Assembly (NCBI GenBank): GCA_963556695.1
Contig: CAUWAG010000004.1
Coordinates: forward strand, 2,542,001 to 2,606,000
DNA length: 64,000 bases
Direction of reading: 5' to 3'
From: Anthostomella pinea
Lineage: Eukaryota > Ascomycota > Sordariomycetes > Xylariales > Xylariaceae
Shown: positions 34,508 through 46,864 of the stretch, in pieces
Numbering within the stretch: the first letter of the stretch is position 1
Layout of the letters: each line of letters begins with the position of its first letter
Made by a program: the position numbers and the translations under genes
The notes under the pieces: model-generated
Database searches by the model: none
Told to the model about the DNA's origin: nothing
Seen by the model: the letters and a program-made list of their open reading frames with translations, nothing else

Positions 34508-37500
34508 AGCACGCGTCCATGTTACGACATCTCAAGATCGGGTAGTCCAACTTCTAAGTGCCAATACAATCACGGTCCCCAAGAGATCCTGCTGCGTCCC
34601 GACTCATCTCCATAGACAACGAAGCGAACCATTGGAGATCGATATGAGATGGGGTTTCCACCGGCCAGTTTAACGTGCATCACGCACATACTGTATATAC
34701 GTATGTATAGATAAGAGACCACGCGCTTCTCCAAAGCCAAATTCACAAGAAACAACAAGAGTCCTCTGGAACGGAAGGGAGTATCTTCAAGACTAACGAC
34801 CCTCCACTGGGGCCTCTGGATAACCCCGCGAAAACCCTCCATTGAAGGCTCGAAAGCGTCTGATATCTCCCTGTCGCCAGCACTGCCTAGATGAACCCCT
34901 CGATTTCGACTTGACAGCCCCCAAGCAACTCTGGCAGATCACAGATAATAATGAATCCACTGTGCAATGCCGAAACCGGACCAAGATTCACGACGAAGCA
35001 GAGAGCAAGGGGCATGTCGATACTACGTCATCGTCTACTGCGCTGTTCTTATGCCAGTCAGTGAGGAAGTCACTGGTATCGCGGCCGTCGGAAAAGAGTG
35101 GCTTGCAGCGTCAGCTTCTGTCATGAGGAGACGAGGCCAGGGGTTCTCGATTCTCTCGAGACGGGAACAGTGATTCCATGAAACCCATGATTTCCTATCT
35201 TCAAGCGACCGGGATTAAAATCATTGCATACAAGCTAGCGGCTCAAACTTCCCGCCAGATAACGCCTCGTAAGGTTGACGGACGGAAGAGTAGCCAAAGC
35301 ACAATCAATACGTGGTCAGCACCAGTACTCGTCGTATCCAAATCTGTGCGAAGTCTCTCGCAAAAGTATCGCGTCTCTTTTCCGCTGTCGCACCGCAGAG
35401 ACATGATCCTCGACGGTTATCGTGCACCGCATCTAGAAATGCAATGCGAGATGTTGAAGATTGGAATGTACCGTGCAAGGCCGAATGAGAGTTATGCTCT
35501 CGTCCCCGCCGTTTATCGGCGGCCGGCCCGCGGGGAAGGGCGGAGGCTGTGTCCGCTTGATCTGCCAGACCAGTCTTCAGGGGCCCTGGACTTTCGTTAG
35601 GCCGCGACACGACGATTGGATTCGGGATGCAGGTGTCTGTGCCTCACTCGCTTCTTTGCATAGGCCATTGTAGGAGAAGAGCCTTCTACTCCTGTCTACC
35701 CCAAACAGGCACATGACTACTGCAGCACTTCGGTTCGCTCATGGGCCATCCACCTGACCTGATTTAAGCACACTGGACGCAACACGAGAAACCGCCACGG
35801 ATTACCTGATGCTGCTACCTCAGTCTGACATGCATGCCTCGTGCATGATGCTTAAGGTTATGACTTGCCAAGTCCGCCGTTTGATCCCATCTTCGATCCG
35901 GGTAGCCAATCGCGCGCCGCGAACCAGCGGTAACGACTTTCTCGTGCCAGAAAACGGCTGGAGTACGACCAACCTAGACCCCCATCGCCACACCTCCTGC
36001 CTGCGCCTTTCCCACGCTTATTATGCACGTTTACGGCTTCGGTCGAGCAGGCCTTGGCAGGGCGTGAGGAAAGACCATACAGCTCAGCTCACCGTCAGAG
36101 TCACACACTTCTACCTAGGTAGGCTTCATCCCGTGGAGCTGCCCGAGTCGCATTGTGTTGCGGTTACTATCGATGGACCCCGTTTCTGCGGCTTTTTGTT
36201 TGGGGATTCCATGGTTCATCTCGCGGTAACTTGCATGGAACGCATTATCAGACAACCAAGGCGGTACGGTACATAGAAGGACTTGTCACGTTCCAGGGGT
36301 GATGTCATCTTTATTTGAAATAGTCATGGCGTTCGTTTGGGCGTATGCCAGGACCTCGTAGGGGGACTATACTTCTCAAGGGATCAAGCTGCATCATCCG
36401 GCCTCTACTATACCGCTATCCCTGGCAACTCTTCTCGGGGACCTGTGCGGTATATGCCGAGAGGGCTTAGTCTGCTTTGATTCTGTCTAAGCTGCTGCCA
36501 CCACTCAGGCTTCCCAAATTAGGTGCACTCGAAAGTTGATAGCCTATTCACCGGCGATCAGTGCAAAAGTACGCTTTATCGGAGGGGTTCCTCCTGTGCC
36601 TCGGGAGTCCTTCCCGAAGATCACAAGCTACCTACGCACGGGATGATAGGACGCGGTTATGGCCGAGTCGAGACAAGGCGTAATTGTCACCAGGGCATTT
36701 TACTTTGCCGTTAAATCCTTAACGCCGCGTCCTCGACCCCTGAGCGTCGCTGGTGCGGCTCTTCGGGACCGCAGGATGGGGGTGCCCCTGGCTCTTATTG
36801 CACATTTACGGCGCAGTGACTACGCCGCGGATATGCGTCCTGTGTGTCTGTTATTGCTCGGGTCTGTCACTTATGATGTGCCTGATCTGTGCCTCGGTAT
36901 CTGGGATTAGGTAACTCATATCGGGTTACCTTCCGGAAGCTCAGAACTGTATCTAAGGAATTGGTACCGACAGCAAGCAAGCAATAGGCACGTTTCTCAG
37001 CCCTGCAGAATGCAGCCCGCCAGTACGATGCCCCTAAGCCACCGAGTGAGCTGCCAACACGTTCACCGGCCCCCATGCTGACTCGGCATCGTCTGTGCCA
37101 AAACTACTGCAAAATGGACCCTGGCGAACACGGCTGAAGGACAACAACGATAGTCCATCTGCGACTTTGCGATGCCGGCGTGGAATTCGCAATGCCGAGC
37201 GGCTGGAGACAACGTAGCGGAACCAGCGTCGCTATGCTTACAATGCCGCTTGATATACGTGCCTGCCCCACAGCTGAGGTGGCCCCCCTATAGCTGATTT
37301 AGGGGGCCCTGCAGTGATGTGGGTGTACCTCACAAGCGGAAGCCAAGCCTCAGACTATCTGTCCCCTTGCATCCCATCTCACCCCATCTCTGGGGATAAA
37401 CCTACACGACAGGCTGCCGGTGATCTCTTGGCACGTCAGCAGTGATCGGCAGGACGGCTACCACATGATGTGGGTTGCTGTAGGTACGAGAACGGCTGTG

Positions 37501-40453
37501 AGACTCCACCCATGGACGCCAGTCGATATACGCATAGAACGAAGCATGTATACGGCGGAGCTTCCAGTATATGTGAGACAAAAAAGCTTATTCGGAGAAG
37601 GGCACATGGCAATTACTCTATTTCGTGCCTACGTCAAGCTGTACCTCTGATACGCCGCCAGGCATACCAGTTCTGCGGATCCAATATCATCCCAGCACTA
37701 AGGATGAACGCCGGCACTGGAAACGCGTTTGGTTTGCTGCGTGGGAAGTCCTTTTGGGGGCTAGAGCTAATATGAGAGGGAGCACGGGACTTGATGTCAT
37801 TCAACCGTTTCCCTAGAGTCTCAAAACAGTCTCAGAACAGTCTCCGAGATTCCAGAACTCAGGAGGTTGGTTCTGTCATCGCAGTAGCAGTCTTTGAGCC
37901 AACCCTATCTGCTAGTCTGGTTTCTCCACCGAAACTGGGCTGTGAGCACGACACCGACGATGCCACGGTCTCGGAACACGGCAGAGGGAAGCCTGCTGCG
38001 TGTGAGACTCGGCAGTCCCAGCCCCGGACTGCTCAGAGTTTCAGGGGTTCCATGACGCTTTGCTGGACCTGGGTGCACTGCTATATAAACCTCACAGTTC
38101 GCTCTTAAGTTCTAGCTAGGCAGAATGCCATTCTAGATGAACTGCTGCAAGTTTCACTAGTGGAAACTGTCATGCGTTTGGGAAGTGTAGTAGTAACGCC
38201 TATCTAAACTTCGATGGCTCTAGTACAGACTCCACTCGACAGCTTGCGGCGCCCCCCTTTCGAGGCTCACACTTCTTGCTGGTAGGCTCAGGAGCTTATG
38301 CCGCTTTACTGCCGCTTGGTTATCGCTTCTCGTATTGCGCGTACCTAGCGGTAGGTCTGCAATTTTACATCAGAAGTTTCTACGGCGTTTCTCACAACTG
38401 GAGCGGCGTATATTGGGAAACTTAAGTGGCAGTGGCCGCGTGGAATTGACTTCTGACTGCTCGCATCCTCATCGAAGTCGACTGGCGAGTGCAGTCTGAC
38501 ATACATCTACCACGCCCTGTATAGTACACGGCGTTCCAGACCCGCGCCGCTGGGCGTTGGGGTATGTGACGCGAGAGGAGTCCTGAAACCAGACCCGATG
38601 AACTGGACGTCAGACTTCCATCGCATAACCAGTGCTTCCAGATCCGGAGCTGACGCTACGGGATGGTTGGCCAAAACGGACAAACACCGATCTGCCACTT
38701 TTACTTCTGCTGACCAGAAGAAAAATAGAAAGATGCACGGGGTTGCCAAACCGGCTTGGCAATGGCAGGGCGTAAGCGTGACTCCTGTCAGGCTGGCAGG
38801 CCAGGGGTCCTCCCCGGGATTGTGCATTGGAAAATCGATAAGAGCGGTGCAGCTTATCCCGAGATACATTGCGACCAAAACCCGCGGCATCTCCGCCTCG
38901 GATTCAAAAGCCGAAGGGTATCCGCCATGGCGGGGATCACCGGTGATCACCGGCGTCGTCAGCGGCAACATCCCGCTGTCAACTGGTGATCCGCGGGGTG
39001 CCCGAGCTGAGCTGTGCTTGATGCAAGTAGTCTATAGAAGCGCTTTTCTACCTTGGTTGGGGAAAGCTGCTTGGATCCTTCCGTGGGGTCGTTGTAGGGC
39101 TGAGGGACCAAAATACATTCTTGCGGGCAGGATGGTAGTCAATACGGGCTACTGGCGTCAGCAGCTGTCTTGATCATGGGTGCTCGCGTAACCCGTGACG
39201 AGATGGGCGGATCCGAAATTCCTAGAGAGCCCAATCGTTATAACTTCGATAGGCCAATATGCACACTTACCGAACGTCGAGCTCGACATATGCAGGGTCG
39301 TGGCCAAGTCAGGGGGTCGCGTCATTATGGACGGCAATCGAGTGCAACCGCAACCCAATGGGAGGCGGTGAGTTCGACAGCACATCGACAGCCACAACCC
39401 GTGGCATAGGCTGTTCGGGGATTGTGATGTGAAGGCTGATTTCGTGAGGCAACGGCGGCAGCAGCGTTCTGTGATAAAACTCGAACGGGCTTGGCCCAGA
39501 CCTGATTATCCAGGTACTGGCCAGGGGGTACCGGGGGCACGGGCAGGTGTTTGCGATCGTGAGTAACATCGTGATTGCATATCTGGCTTACATGAACAGG
39601 CATATCCCTTTTGTTTTGACGTCAACTCCACAAGAGCAAAGCCCGGGATGCCAAAGTCGGCCATGCTTGGCGAGCAAAGGTTGTCTGTTGTTTAGCTGAG
39701 GCGGTCTGGTCGAGGTAAGCGCTGTGTTCTGGAACACCGGTGCAGAGTATTTGATTACTTACACTGCCTCGGTACGTAAGCTATGCAGCGAAGACATGTA
39801 TAGCCATGTACGCAGCAGAAGAGCCTGCAGATGGAAGTGCATAGTGGCGCATACTGCTGCTACCTTACACCCCACCTCTCACTTCCTATGGTATACCAGA
39901 GGGCTCATCCGCCCGCCGTCCCCCGCTACAACCTATACAGCTCCTTTTCCGAGTTTCCTGGCGCCCCAAACAGCTAGCTAGCCTCTTTGGGTGGCTATTC
40001 GCGAGCCATCGCAGCACGGAATCACAGAGTTTCCAGACGCGGCTAGACGGGCGCCACTATTCAGGCTGCCGGGCCTGCCCGGGTCCTGTACCCGTGCCTC
40101 CAGGGGTGATGAGGTACATGTGAATACTTGCTGCTATCCTCCATCTCGAACACGCGAGATATCTAGCCTACCAGAGTAGCCAAAGTACCTGACAGACAGG
40201 GATGTGAACATGTCAGGCCAAAGCTTGGCTCGTCATTGCGAACAGGGGACTTGCAGCCCAGAAGCATGTGTCTACACATGTAAGATATATTATACTCGAT
40301 GCCTGCTCCTGTGCTTCAGATGTCAGCAGCAGAATTCTTATTCATACCAATTTGATAACACAACCCAGTTCTTAGCCGTGCAATCATACGACCAAGTGCT
40401 ACTTTGAACCGAACAATCGTCTGAAGGGAACTTGATACCGTACCTGTCTCGCC
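34508..40453. other. 5.9-kb stretch without a recognised gene
   Basis: Normal to high GC, no AT-rich decay and no transposon ends seen. Open frames up to about 190 codons (for example 38598-39173) overlap opposite-strand frames, lack domains and have low-complexity or unbiased composition, so I do not call them genes. A GC-rich imperfect hairpin (GGCCCCCCTA ... TAGGGGGCC) lies at about 37281-37309. Confidence 0.4.
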
Positions 40454-41159
40454 ATGGACGAGATCACTGTCATCGTCGACCTTCCCTCGCCCTCCAATCC
40501 ATCGTTCTGCGTATATGGTGATACGGAACTGTACTTCGACTCCACAAGTACCTCGTCGAGTACCAGTCCAATGGCGTCACCCGTAGGAAGCTTCCAGCCC
40601 AAGAAGTGAACGTGCCTGTCTGATAGCCAGCCTACAGTACGATCTTGCCTTCTCAGGCGTATATGCCAGCCCAGAGTATACCGACGGGTCGGGGGACGCG
40701 AACCAGACAGAGTCACAGCAGACAGCGTCTAAACCCGCGACGAAACGGAAGCGTGAGAACAGATACAAGAACGCGCCACCGTCGGTCCTATCTGTAAGCG
40801 ACCCAACTGCCTCAAGTCTCACGCAGTCGGTAAAATCCAGAATCGGGCTTGCTAACACGCAAACCCCCGCGCAGCGTCGGAGAGCCCAGAACCGGGCATC
40901 GCAACGGGCCTACCGCGAGAGGAAAGACCAGCGCATAAAGGACCTCGAGACCCTCCTGAGCGAGGCCGACCAGAAGAACGACGTGCTCAACCAGGCCTAT
41001 GCTAGCCTGCAGGCAGAGTACGTGAAGCTCAAGAGCGATCAGGGCGCCGCACCTCAGTACCCGCCTCCGGGGCTGGCTTACGATCCGACTATCGGCGCGG
41101 CGGCAGGGGAGATGGAGTTGTATCTTTATGACGATCCCACGGCTGGCTATACTATGTGA
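40454..41159 (+). CDS. bZIP transcription factor (AP-1/Pap1-like basic region)
   Basis: Three exons: 40454..40582, 40638..40793 and 40875..41159, giving 189 residues. The second junction (TCT|GTAAGC ... GCAG|CGT) is clear. The first uses GTAGGA ... CTACAG, the only pair found that keeps the downstream frame; a stronger-looking donor at 40606 does not. The basic region is NRYKNAPPSVLSRRRAQNR followed by ASQRAYRERKDQRIKDLE, with the N-x7-R core of fungal AP-1-type factors, then a leucine-zipper segment (LLSEADQKNDVLNQAYASLQ). The N terminus is short and Ser/Thr-rich; the C terminus is short and acidic. It lacks the Cys-rich redox domains of full-size Yap1/Pap1. Nuclear, DNA-binding as a dimer; regulated genes unknown. 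Confidence 0.78.
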
Positions 41160-42400
41160 TGCTGGCGGGAGTGGGGACTAGGGGGGTCGTTGCTGCGGCG
41201 GCGCTATGCGCGAGATGGCCACCGTTGCAGCGAGAGACGAGCGTACGTGTGGGCGGCCAACGGGTAGAGAAAACCAATGCCCTCGATGAAAAGGTCACTT
41301 GGCTTTATGTAGCCGGATTTGGAGTTATGGGACTTACTGCAGTTGCTTGCGTGGCTTTCCTGGAGACGCAGGTCAAAGGACGAAAGAGATATCCAAACGG
41401 CGTTATTCGGCACACATGACATTCATAACGGGTAACCTCGCTTTCGACGATGAACTATCCCTTCCCTGGGAGCTATTGAATCAAATAATACATGCCCATT
41501 GCGTCTCTTCTATCGCGTCACTGGTCCGTATTTTCTGCCTCTGCGCCAGACTGTCGGTGGCCTGCTAGGTTACTCGGTGGTCCTGTATCGCATAGCCCCA
41601 GGGGTCTGCGGCACTGCAGTGGTCTTCCTGGCGATAAGTTACTTTGTATCGTGCATATATTAGGGAGTCAACTGGAGACGGAATTCGAATCGCCAGTTAT
41701 GCTGGCTGGCTGGCCATGAAGCTGCTGAGCCCCTGTTGAAGTCCAGATATCTTAACACCTACCGACACAGGTCGGACTCGCCGTATGCCTTATGGGTTCA
41801 TTACACGCTTACACGTTGACATCATGTACGTAGTAGGTAAGAAAACAAGAAAATCCAGCGGAAAGATTTACCTCGGCGCAATCGTTCTCACCTGTAGTAA
41901 GACCGACGAACGCTTGGTTTAGACCGTCCGTGCCCCTTTTCCGGGACACGCGAGGGCTAAGCTAGCTAGCCAGAGCTGCCAGCTCGCAAACATACTCAAC
42001 GCGGTATGATTATTGTCGGTCTCTTATATCTTGACATGGTGAGGTGTCCACTTGCTAAGTATATAAACAGTTCAAGGTTAACCTGCGTGCGTTGGCCATG
42101 CCCCTGTATAAGATCCCATTTGAAGGAAGAGGCACGCACGGCACGGTACGGCAGACACCTAGAGGATTACGAACCCTTTTTCGTCTGAAGGGAACAGGGT
42201 TCGCTCTCGCCGACAGATGGTCACCACACCGGCACAGAGCGGGTCATTATGTCATGGCATGATGCGTTGGATGCTCGCGCCTCTGTGGTCTTCCAAAACT
42301 TCAATGTGGCAAGTTGCCTCGATGAGCACATACCATCTTAGGTACCAAAGTCTACAATCACAATTTCAATAGCACTGTACCCAGATTCTTCAATCTTACC
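41160..42400. other. Intergenic, no recognised gene
   Basis: 3' flank of the bZIP gene and upstream region of the repeat-protein pseudogene. No domain-bearing frame on either strand. Confidence 0.4.
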
Positions 42401-42486
42401 ACTCTACCACTCTAGACTCTACCACTCTAGACTCTACCACTCTAGACTCTACCACTCTAGACTCTACCACTCTAGACTCTACCACT
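42401..42486. repeat. 15-bp tandem repeat, 5.7 copies
   Basis: Unit ACTCTACCACTCTAG repeated without change five times, followed by a partial copy. It ends 84 bp before the start codon of the secreted repeat protein, so it is in its promoter or 5' leader. Confidence 0.95.
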
Positions 42487-42569
42487 CAAACTCGACAATT
42501 CTGCGATCTCTCAGACCAAGCCTATCGTTTCAGTGACAAACTCGCTTTCCAACCGCTCGAACCGCAATC

Positions 42570-44366
42570 ATGTTGTGGCCCAAGACGACACTGTTGAAGG
42601 CTGCTGTTCTCGGCACGTTGGCGTCCAATGCTTTGGGGATGAAGTTGATCTTCAACGCCGGAGATCACGGCCAGCAAACCTTGGAGATACACGAAAACGA
42701 AAAACTCGTCCCATTCAACGTCCAAGTGCCCTCAAACAGCAATTTGAAAGTCACGGAAACGAAAGATTTCGAACTCTATCTATTCAAAGATGAAAAGGAC
42801 GCAGAAGGGTTCTGCGCTGACGAGAAGTGGCGGGGTGAAGCCATCATATGGCCCTGGCAGGAGGGCTCGTCAAGGCCCTACGATTTATGGATCGATCACA
42901 TTTCAAGGCCCTGGTACAATTGGGAGTTCTACCCCCAAGATATGTTGTCATGTCCCCGAAAGGGAGGGTGCCTAATGCTCTGGGGGTGGAGCTGTACTTT
43001 GACGACACCGGGACATTCGAAGCAGAGCAAATCCTCTACCCATACGACCTCAGAATAAATAAGCCTTATTTCAGATATTACGGAGGCAATGACATGAAGC
43101 ACTTGGACGTCAAGGGAATGGAAAAATTGGAACTGTATTTCTTCAAGAGTGCAGAGCACGCGTTATGGTTCTGTAATGACGGGACATTGGTGGACCGACA
43201 ATTCAGAACATGGATGTATAAGGACGGGGAGCGGGAGAAGGTGTTCGACGACATGAGAGATTGGCATATTGCTGTCTTGTCGCGGAAAGGCTGGCGAGAG
43301 AATACAAATTCCCATGACGAGACGGGTTGGGATTCGGATCCTACCTTGGTGTCCCGGAAAGACAGGCGAGATGATCACTCCGGTGTGTCGGTGCGTCATG
43401 CTTTGGCGATGAAGTTGCAATTCGACGACAAGCACCCCCTCGAGATACATAAAGCATTCGAACCATTCAGCATCGAAAGATTCAAATCCAGCAAGACGTT
43501 GACAGTCACGGATATGGGGAAATTCTATCTCCTTTTTTTTTCAAAAATAAGGAGGGCGCGGAAGAGTTCTGTAAACCTAACCCGAAATGGGTATTTTACG
43601 GCACATGGGTCGGTTTGGGCGATAAGACGGACGTGGCGGACTACGAGGATTACAACCAGAACCACCGGTGTGCATATGTTATCAAGGCCACGAACGGGTC
43701 GCCCGATAAACGCTCGGATGTGTTGGTGTCTAGGGGAATGGGGGTGGCGTTGTACTTCGAGGGCAAACCGACAATCAACATCGACCTTCCCCTCGCCCCA
43801 GTCAACATTAAAGCATTCGGAGCCAGCAAGACGTTGGAAATCGTGGGAATGGGAGATTCCGATCTGTATTTCTTCAAGAGAGAGAAGGACGCGGAAGACT
43901 TTGTGCTAAGAAGCAATGGGTAGGCGAAACGAGAATATGGCCGTATAAAGACGGCGAGCGTCAGAAGGTGTTCGACAACATGGAAGATTGGACATATGTT
44001 GTCTGGTCCCCGAAAGGGTGGGTTGATGATTACCCGGATGCGTTGTTGCCTAGGGGAATGGGGGTGTAGTTAGACTTCGACCGCAAATGGGGAGTCACTA
44101 TCGACAAGGACTTCGTCCCAGTCGACATCAAAGAGTTCGGAGAGAGTAAGACGTGGTCAATCATGGGAATGTGGGTAGGGGAATACGATCTCTATTTCTT
44201 TAAAGGAAAGGAGGCCGCGCAAAAGTTCCGCAAATACAGGAACTGGGACGGTGAAGCCAGAAAATGGGCGCCGGCGCATAATGATGACGGCACGACGGAA
44301 AAGGTGTTCCCCGACATGAAAGGTTGGACACATGTCGCATTGGCCCCGGAAGAATGGGGGTTTTGA
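42570..44366 (+). pseudogene. Secreted protein of five tandem repeats, frame-broken
   Basis: ATG 42570 is followed by a signal peptide (MLWPKTTLLKAAVLGTLASN). The rest is five diverged repeats of about 100-110 residues, at about 42630-42965, 42980-43310, 43400-43700, 43735-44030 and 44050-44366. The consensus elements are a start GM-L-F(D/E), PV-IK-F--SKTL, a centre LYFFK-EKDAE-F(C), then W-GE-R-WP--DGE--KVFD-M--W and an end V-SPKGW. Reading through needs three frame changes, each at a short homopolymer (C-run about 42935, T-run about 43530, T-run about 43902), plus one TAG stop (about 44067). Family not recognised. The three homopolymer breaks could be assembly errors; the stop is harder to explain that way. 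Pattern suggests an extracellular protein that has lost its frame. Confidence 0.75.
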
Positions 44367-44751
44367 TCATTGCCATTCCTATACACGACGTGCCGGATTA
44401 AGATTCTCATTGAGTGCACGAGCGCTACGGGTGTATGCAAAACCAAACGCGTGTCGCCGCGTTCAAGTTCGGGCTGGGAGATTGCCTCTGTTCTGGAGGG
44501 AAGAGAGGCCAGGCGCAGAATGGATCTGTAAGCTAGCAGATAGTAGACTTCACTCGTTCATAGGTTGTTTCCGCATTTGCGACTTGACTGCCTGCTGATT
44601 CATCTTGACATTCGCTTCGTCGTCGCCATGTTTCAATATCATAGAGCAAGACATTGAGAATGGGTATGAGCCTAAAATCGCAGGTTCCCCGTCATGTCGG
44701 CCGTTGGGTCAGCGCTGACAGACCCGTAGTTATCCAACACGATGACGTCCT
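44367..44751. other. Intergenic, no recognised gene
   Basis: 3' flank of the repeat-protein pseudogene; nothing recognised. Confidence 0.4.
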
Positions 44752-44979
44752 ATGTCTCTTCCAGTCGTGCCAATCTCTCGTTCGGCGATCATTCTCTCTC
44801 AACTCTTGGGTCGACCGCATTCCGACGTGAAGAGAAACAATAACACCGCCATAGCAGCTGGACTCGTCGTCCCCGTGGTCGCCGCGATGGCCCTATTCAG
44901 CTTCCTATGGGCACCGCGACAGCAGAAGAAAGTGCTTGAAGAGAAGAGAAAGCATAGTTCAGCGCTGGTGATTGATTAA
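44752..44979 (+). CDS. Possible small single-pass membrane protein
   Basis: 75 codons from ATG 44752. A hydrophobic segment of about 20 residues (AIAAGLVVPVVAAMALFSFL) precedes a short basic tail (QQKKVLEEKRKHS), the topology of a small tail- or signal-anchored protein. I do not recognise a family. It could equally be the last exon of a gene with unseen upstream exons, or a chance frame. Confidence 0.3.
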   Translation: MSLPVVPISRSAIILSQLLGRPHSDVKRNNNTAIAAGLVVPVVAAMALFSFLWAPRQQKKVLEEKRKHSSALVID

Positions 44980-45077
44980 CACTAGGAAATTTCGAACGAC
45001 CACGCTACACAAAGCTTAAGGGGAAGCGGCGGAAGACCGCACCGGCACCCATAGGATAGGGGCAACATCGCACACAT

Positions 45078-46864
45078 CTACTCTCTCGAAGCCGCCGAGT
45101 CAACACCATCAGCACCTCTCTCCACACCACCGCCCGGCCCTCGCGCCCGCGTCAACTCCACCGCATCCTCCTCCCCCATCATCCCCGCCGGCGCCCTCGG
45201 ACGCGCAAACCAAGAACAAGCACACACAATCACCAACACAGCAAAAGCGAACCAAAACGGATAGCCCAACGAACCTCCGCCCCCTCCCTCCGCCAGCCCC
45301 CTCTGCAGCAACGCCGCCATGACCAGCGAGAATACCAGCCCGCCCAGCTGCTCCAGCACAGCCAAGACACCAAAGAGCGCGCCCCAGTGCGCGCGATCGA
45401 CGACCTGGGCGATGATGGAGCGCACGAGCGCCGGGACGCCGGCGCCCAGCGAGAAGAGCACGAGGCCGACGAGGGCGGCGGCCAGGTTCGGCGCCGCGGC
45501 GATGACGAGCATGCCCGCCACCAAGAAGAGGGAGGAGCCGAGGTTGAGGAGGGCGTCGCGCCGGAGGATGGGGTGGTGGCGCAGGTGGTAGGAGAGCAGG
45601 GGCAGGATGATGAGGAGGACGGCGAGGTTGGTGCCGCCGCGGAGGGCTTCGTACTGGCTGGATTGCGCGAAGGTGGTGGCGTAGCGCGTCGGGAGCGCTT
45701 GGATCATGGTGAACATGGCGGTTGTGCCTAGGGGGATGACGAGGGATGCGGCGGGTAGGAGGGGGAGGATGCCGCTGTGGGGGAGCGATGGGATGGCTGT
45801 TTTGATGGAGTGCCAGATGGACCTGATGTGCGTGGACAAGCTCGTTGGGGGTGTGGCAAGTGGTGAGTGTTGCCTGTGCTGTTCTAGGTGTCGCATGTGT
45901 AGAGTCTCGGGTATGAAGAATGCGAGAGTTTGGCCGGCGGCGAGGAAGACGAGTCCGAGATACATGGGCAGCCATAGTGACTCGCCGAGTAGAAATCCAC
46001 TCAGGAGCGAACCCAGGATCTCTGCCAGCAAGATGCCGCATATTGCGATTTGGAACCAGGTCGTTCTACGGACGCTGTCAGTTTCTGGGGGGCACAAGGT
46101 CGCAAGGTAAGGGGGGATGGGGGCTGCATACCTCCACCGTTCGTCTGCTACATCTGTTATCATGGTGAAGACGAGCGCCTCTGCTACTCTGAAACCTCCT
46201 CCCAGAAGCACCGCGACGTTTGCCCACCAGATGGACTCAACCGATACACTCGGCACGAGGCGCGCGAACAGGACGCTCAGGGCGTTGCTCAGGAGCATAC
46301 CGAGGATGCAGAAGCTGAAGATTCGCTTGCGGCCATATACATCAGCGGCGGCGGCGAAGGCTAGTGCCACCAGAAGTGCTTCAGTCATGATAATTAGCAC
46401 TTTGGCGAGACAAGGAGCGGATATTATTCCCATAGGGTGGGTAGCAGCTAATCGGAGCGGGAAAGAGAGGACTTACTGAGTATGGAGCTTATTATGGTGT
46501 TTATCATGAGGAAGCGGTTGACCTCTTCCACGACCTGTGTGTTTTGCGTACATTCTTGTTCGGTGAGCTGTTCGGCAGGTACCTCGTAGTTGTAATAGCG
46601 GCTGCATATGAGCGCCGTGACGACGGAGACGGAGGGGACCTCGTTGAGGGTAAGGCCCATTTCGACAAGGAACGAAGTTAGAGTGAGTAGGGCAACGACA
46701 TAGCCAGGTCTTCGGGACAGTGGCGTTCCAGGGTGCGGTGGTGGTGGACTGTTTGGACGAGGTGATGTCTCCATTCTGAGGCAGCAAGGCTCCGCCAGCG
46801 GAGTGCAGGATTGGTCGAACGAGATGTTTGCGCGGTTCAGATGCTTGCTCTCAGATTGAAGCAT
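45078..46864 (-). CDS. Major facilitator superfamily transporter
   Basis: Three exons: 46864..46477, 46399..46132 and 46065..45078, giving 547 residues. Intron 1 (GTAAGT ... CAAAG) and intron 2 (GTATGC ... CTGAC ... GTAG) keep frame; intron 2 restores DERW|RTTWFQIA. About twelve hydrophobic segments are visible, beginning with GYVVALLTLTSFLVEMGL. The loop after an early helix has ADVYGRKRI, the MFS motif A form. Cys-containing extracellular loop QLTEQECTQ follows the first helix. The sequence style (ERWRTTWFQIAICG; GFLLGESLWLPMYLG) resembles fungal proton-coupled MFS carriers related to folate/heme transporters, but the substrate cannot be told. The C-terminal tail is Gly/Ala-rich and cytosolic. 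Located in plasma or vacuolar membrane by family. It converges on the pseudogene side and has no cluster partners. Confidence 0.85.

Noticed and set aside
35809..36276. 155-codon frame on the plus strand
   Set aside because: No recognisable domain and no flanking exon; treated as chance.
38507..39173. Open frames of 191 codons (+) and 154 codons (-) overlapping each other
   Set aside because: No domain, no splice continuity, and both strands are open, which is common in GC-rich noncoding DNA.
45109..46041. 310-codon frame antiparallel-shifted within the MFS gene
   Set aside because: Arg/Pro/His-rich product in a different frame of the same strand; a shadow of the GC-rich MFS exon.
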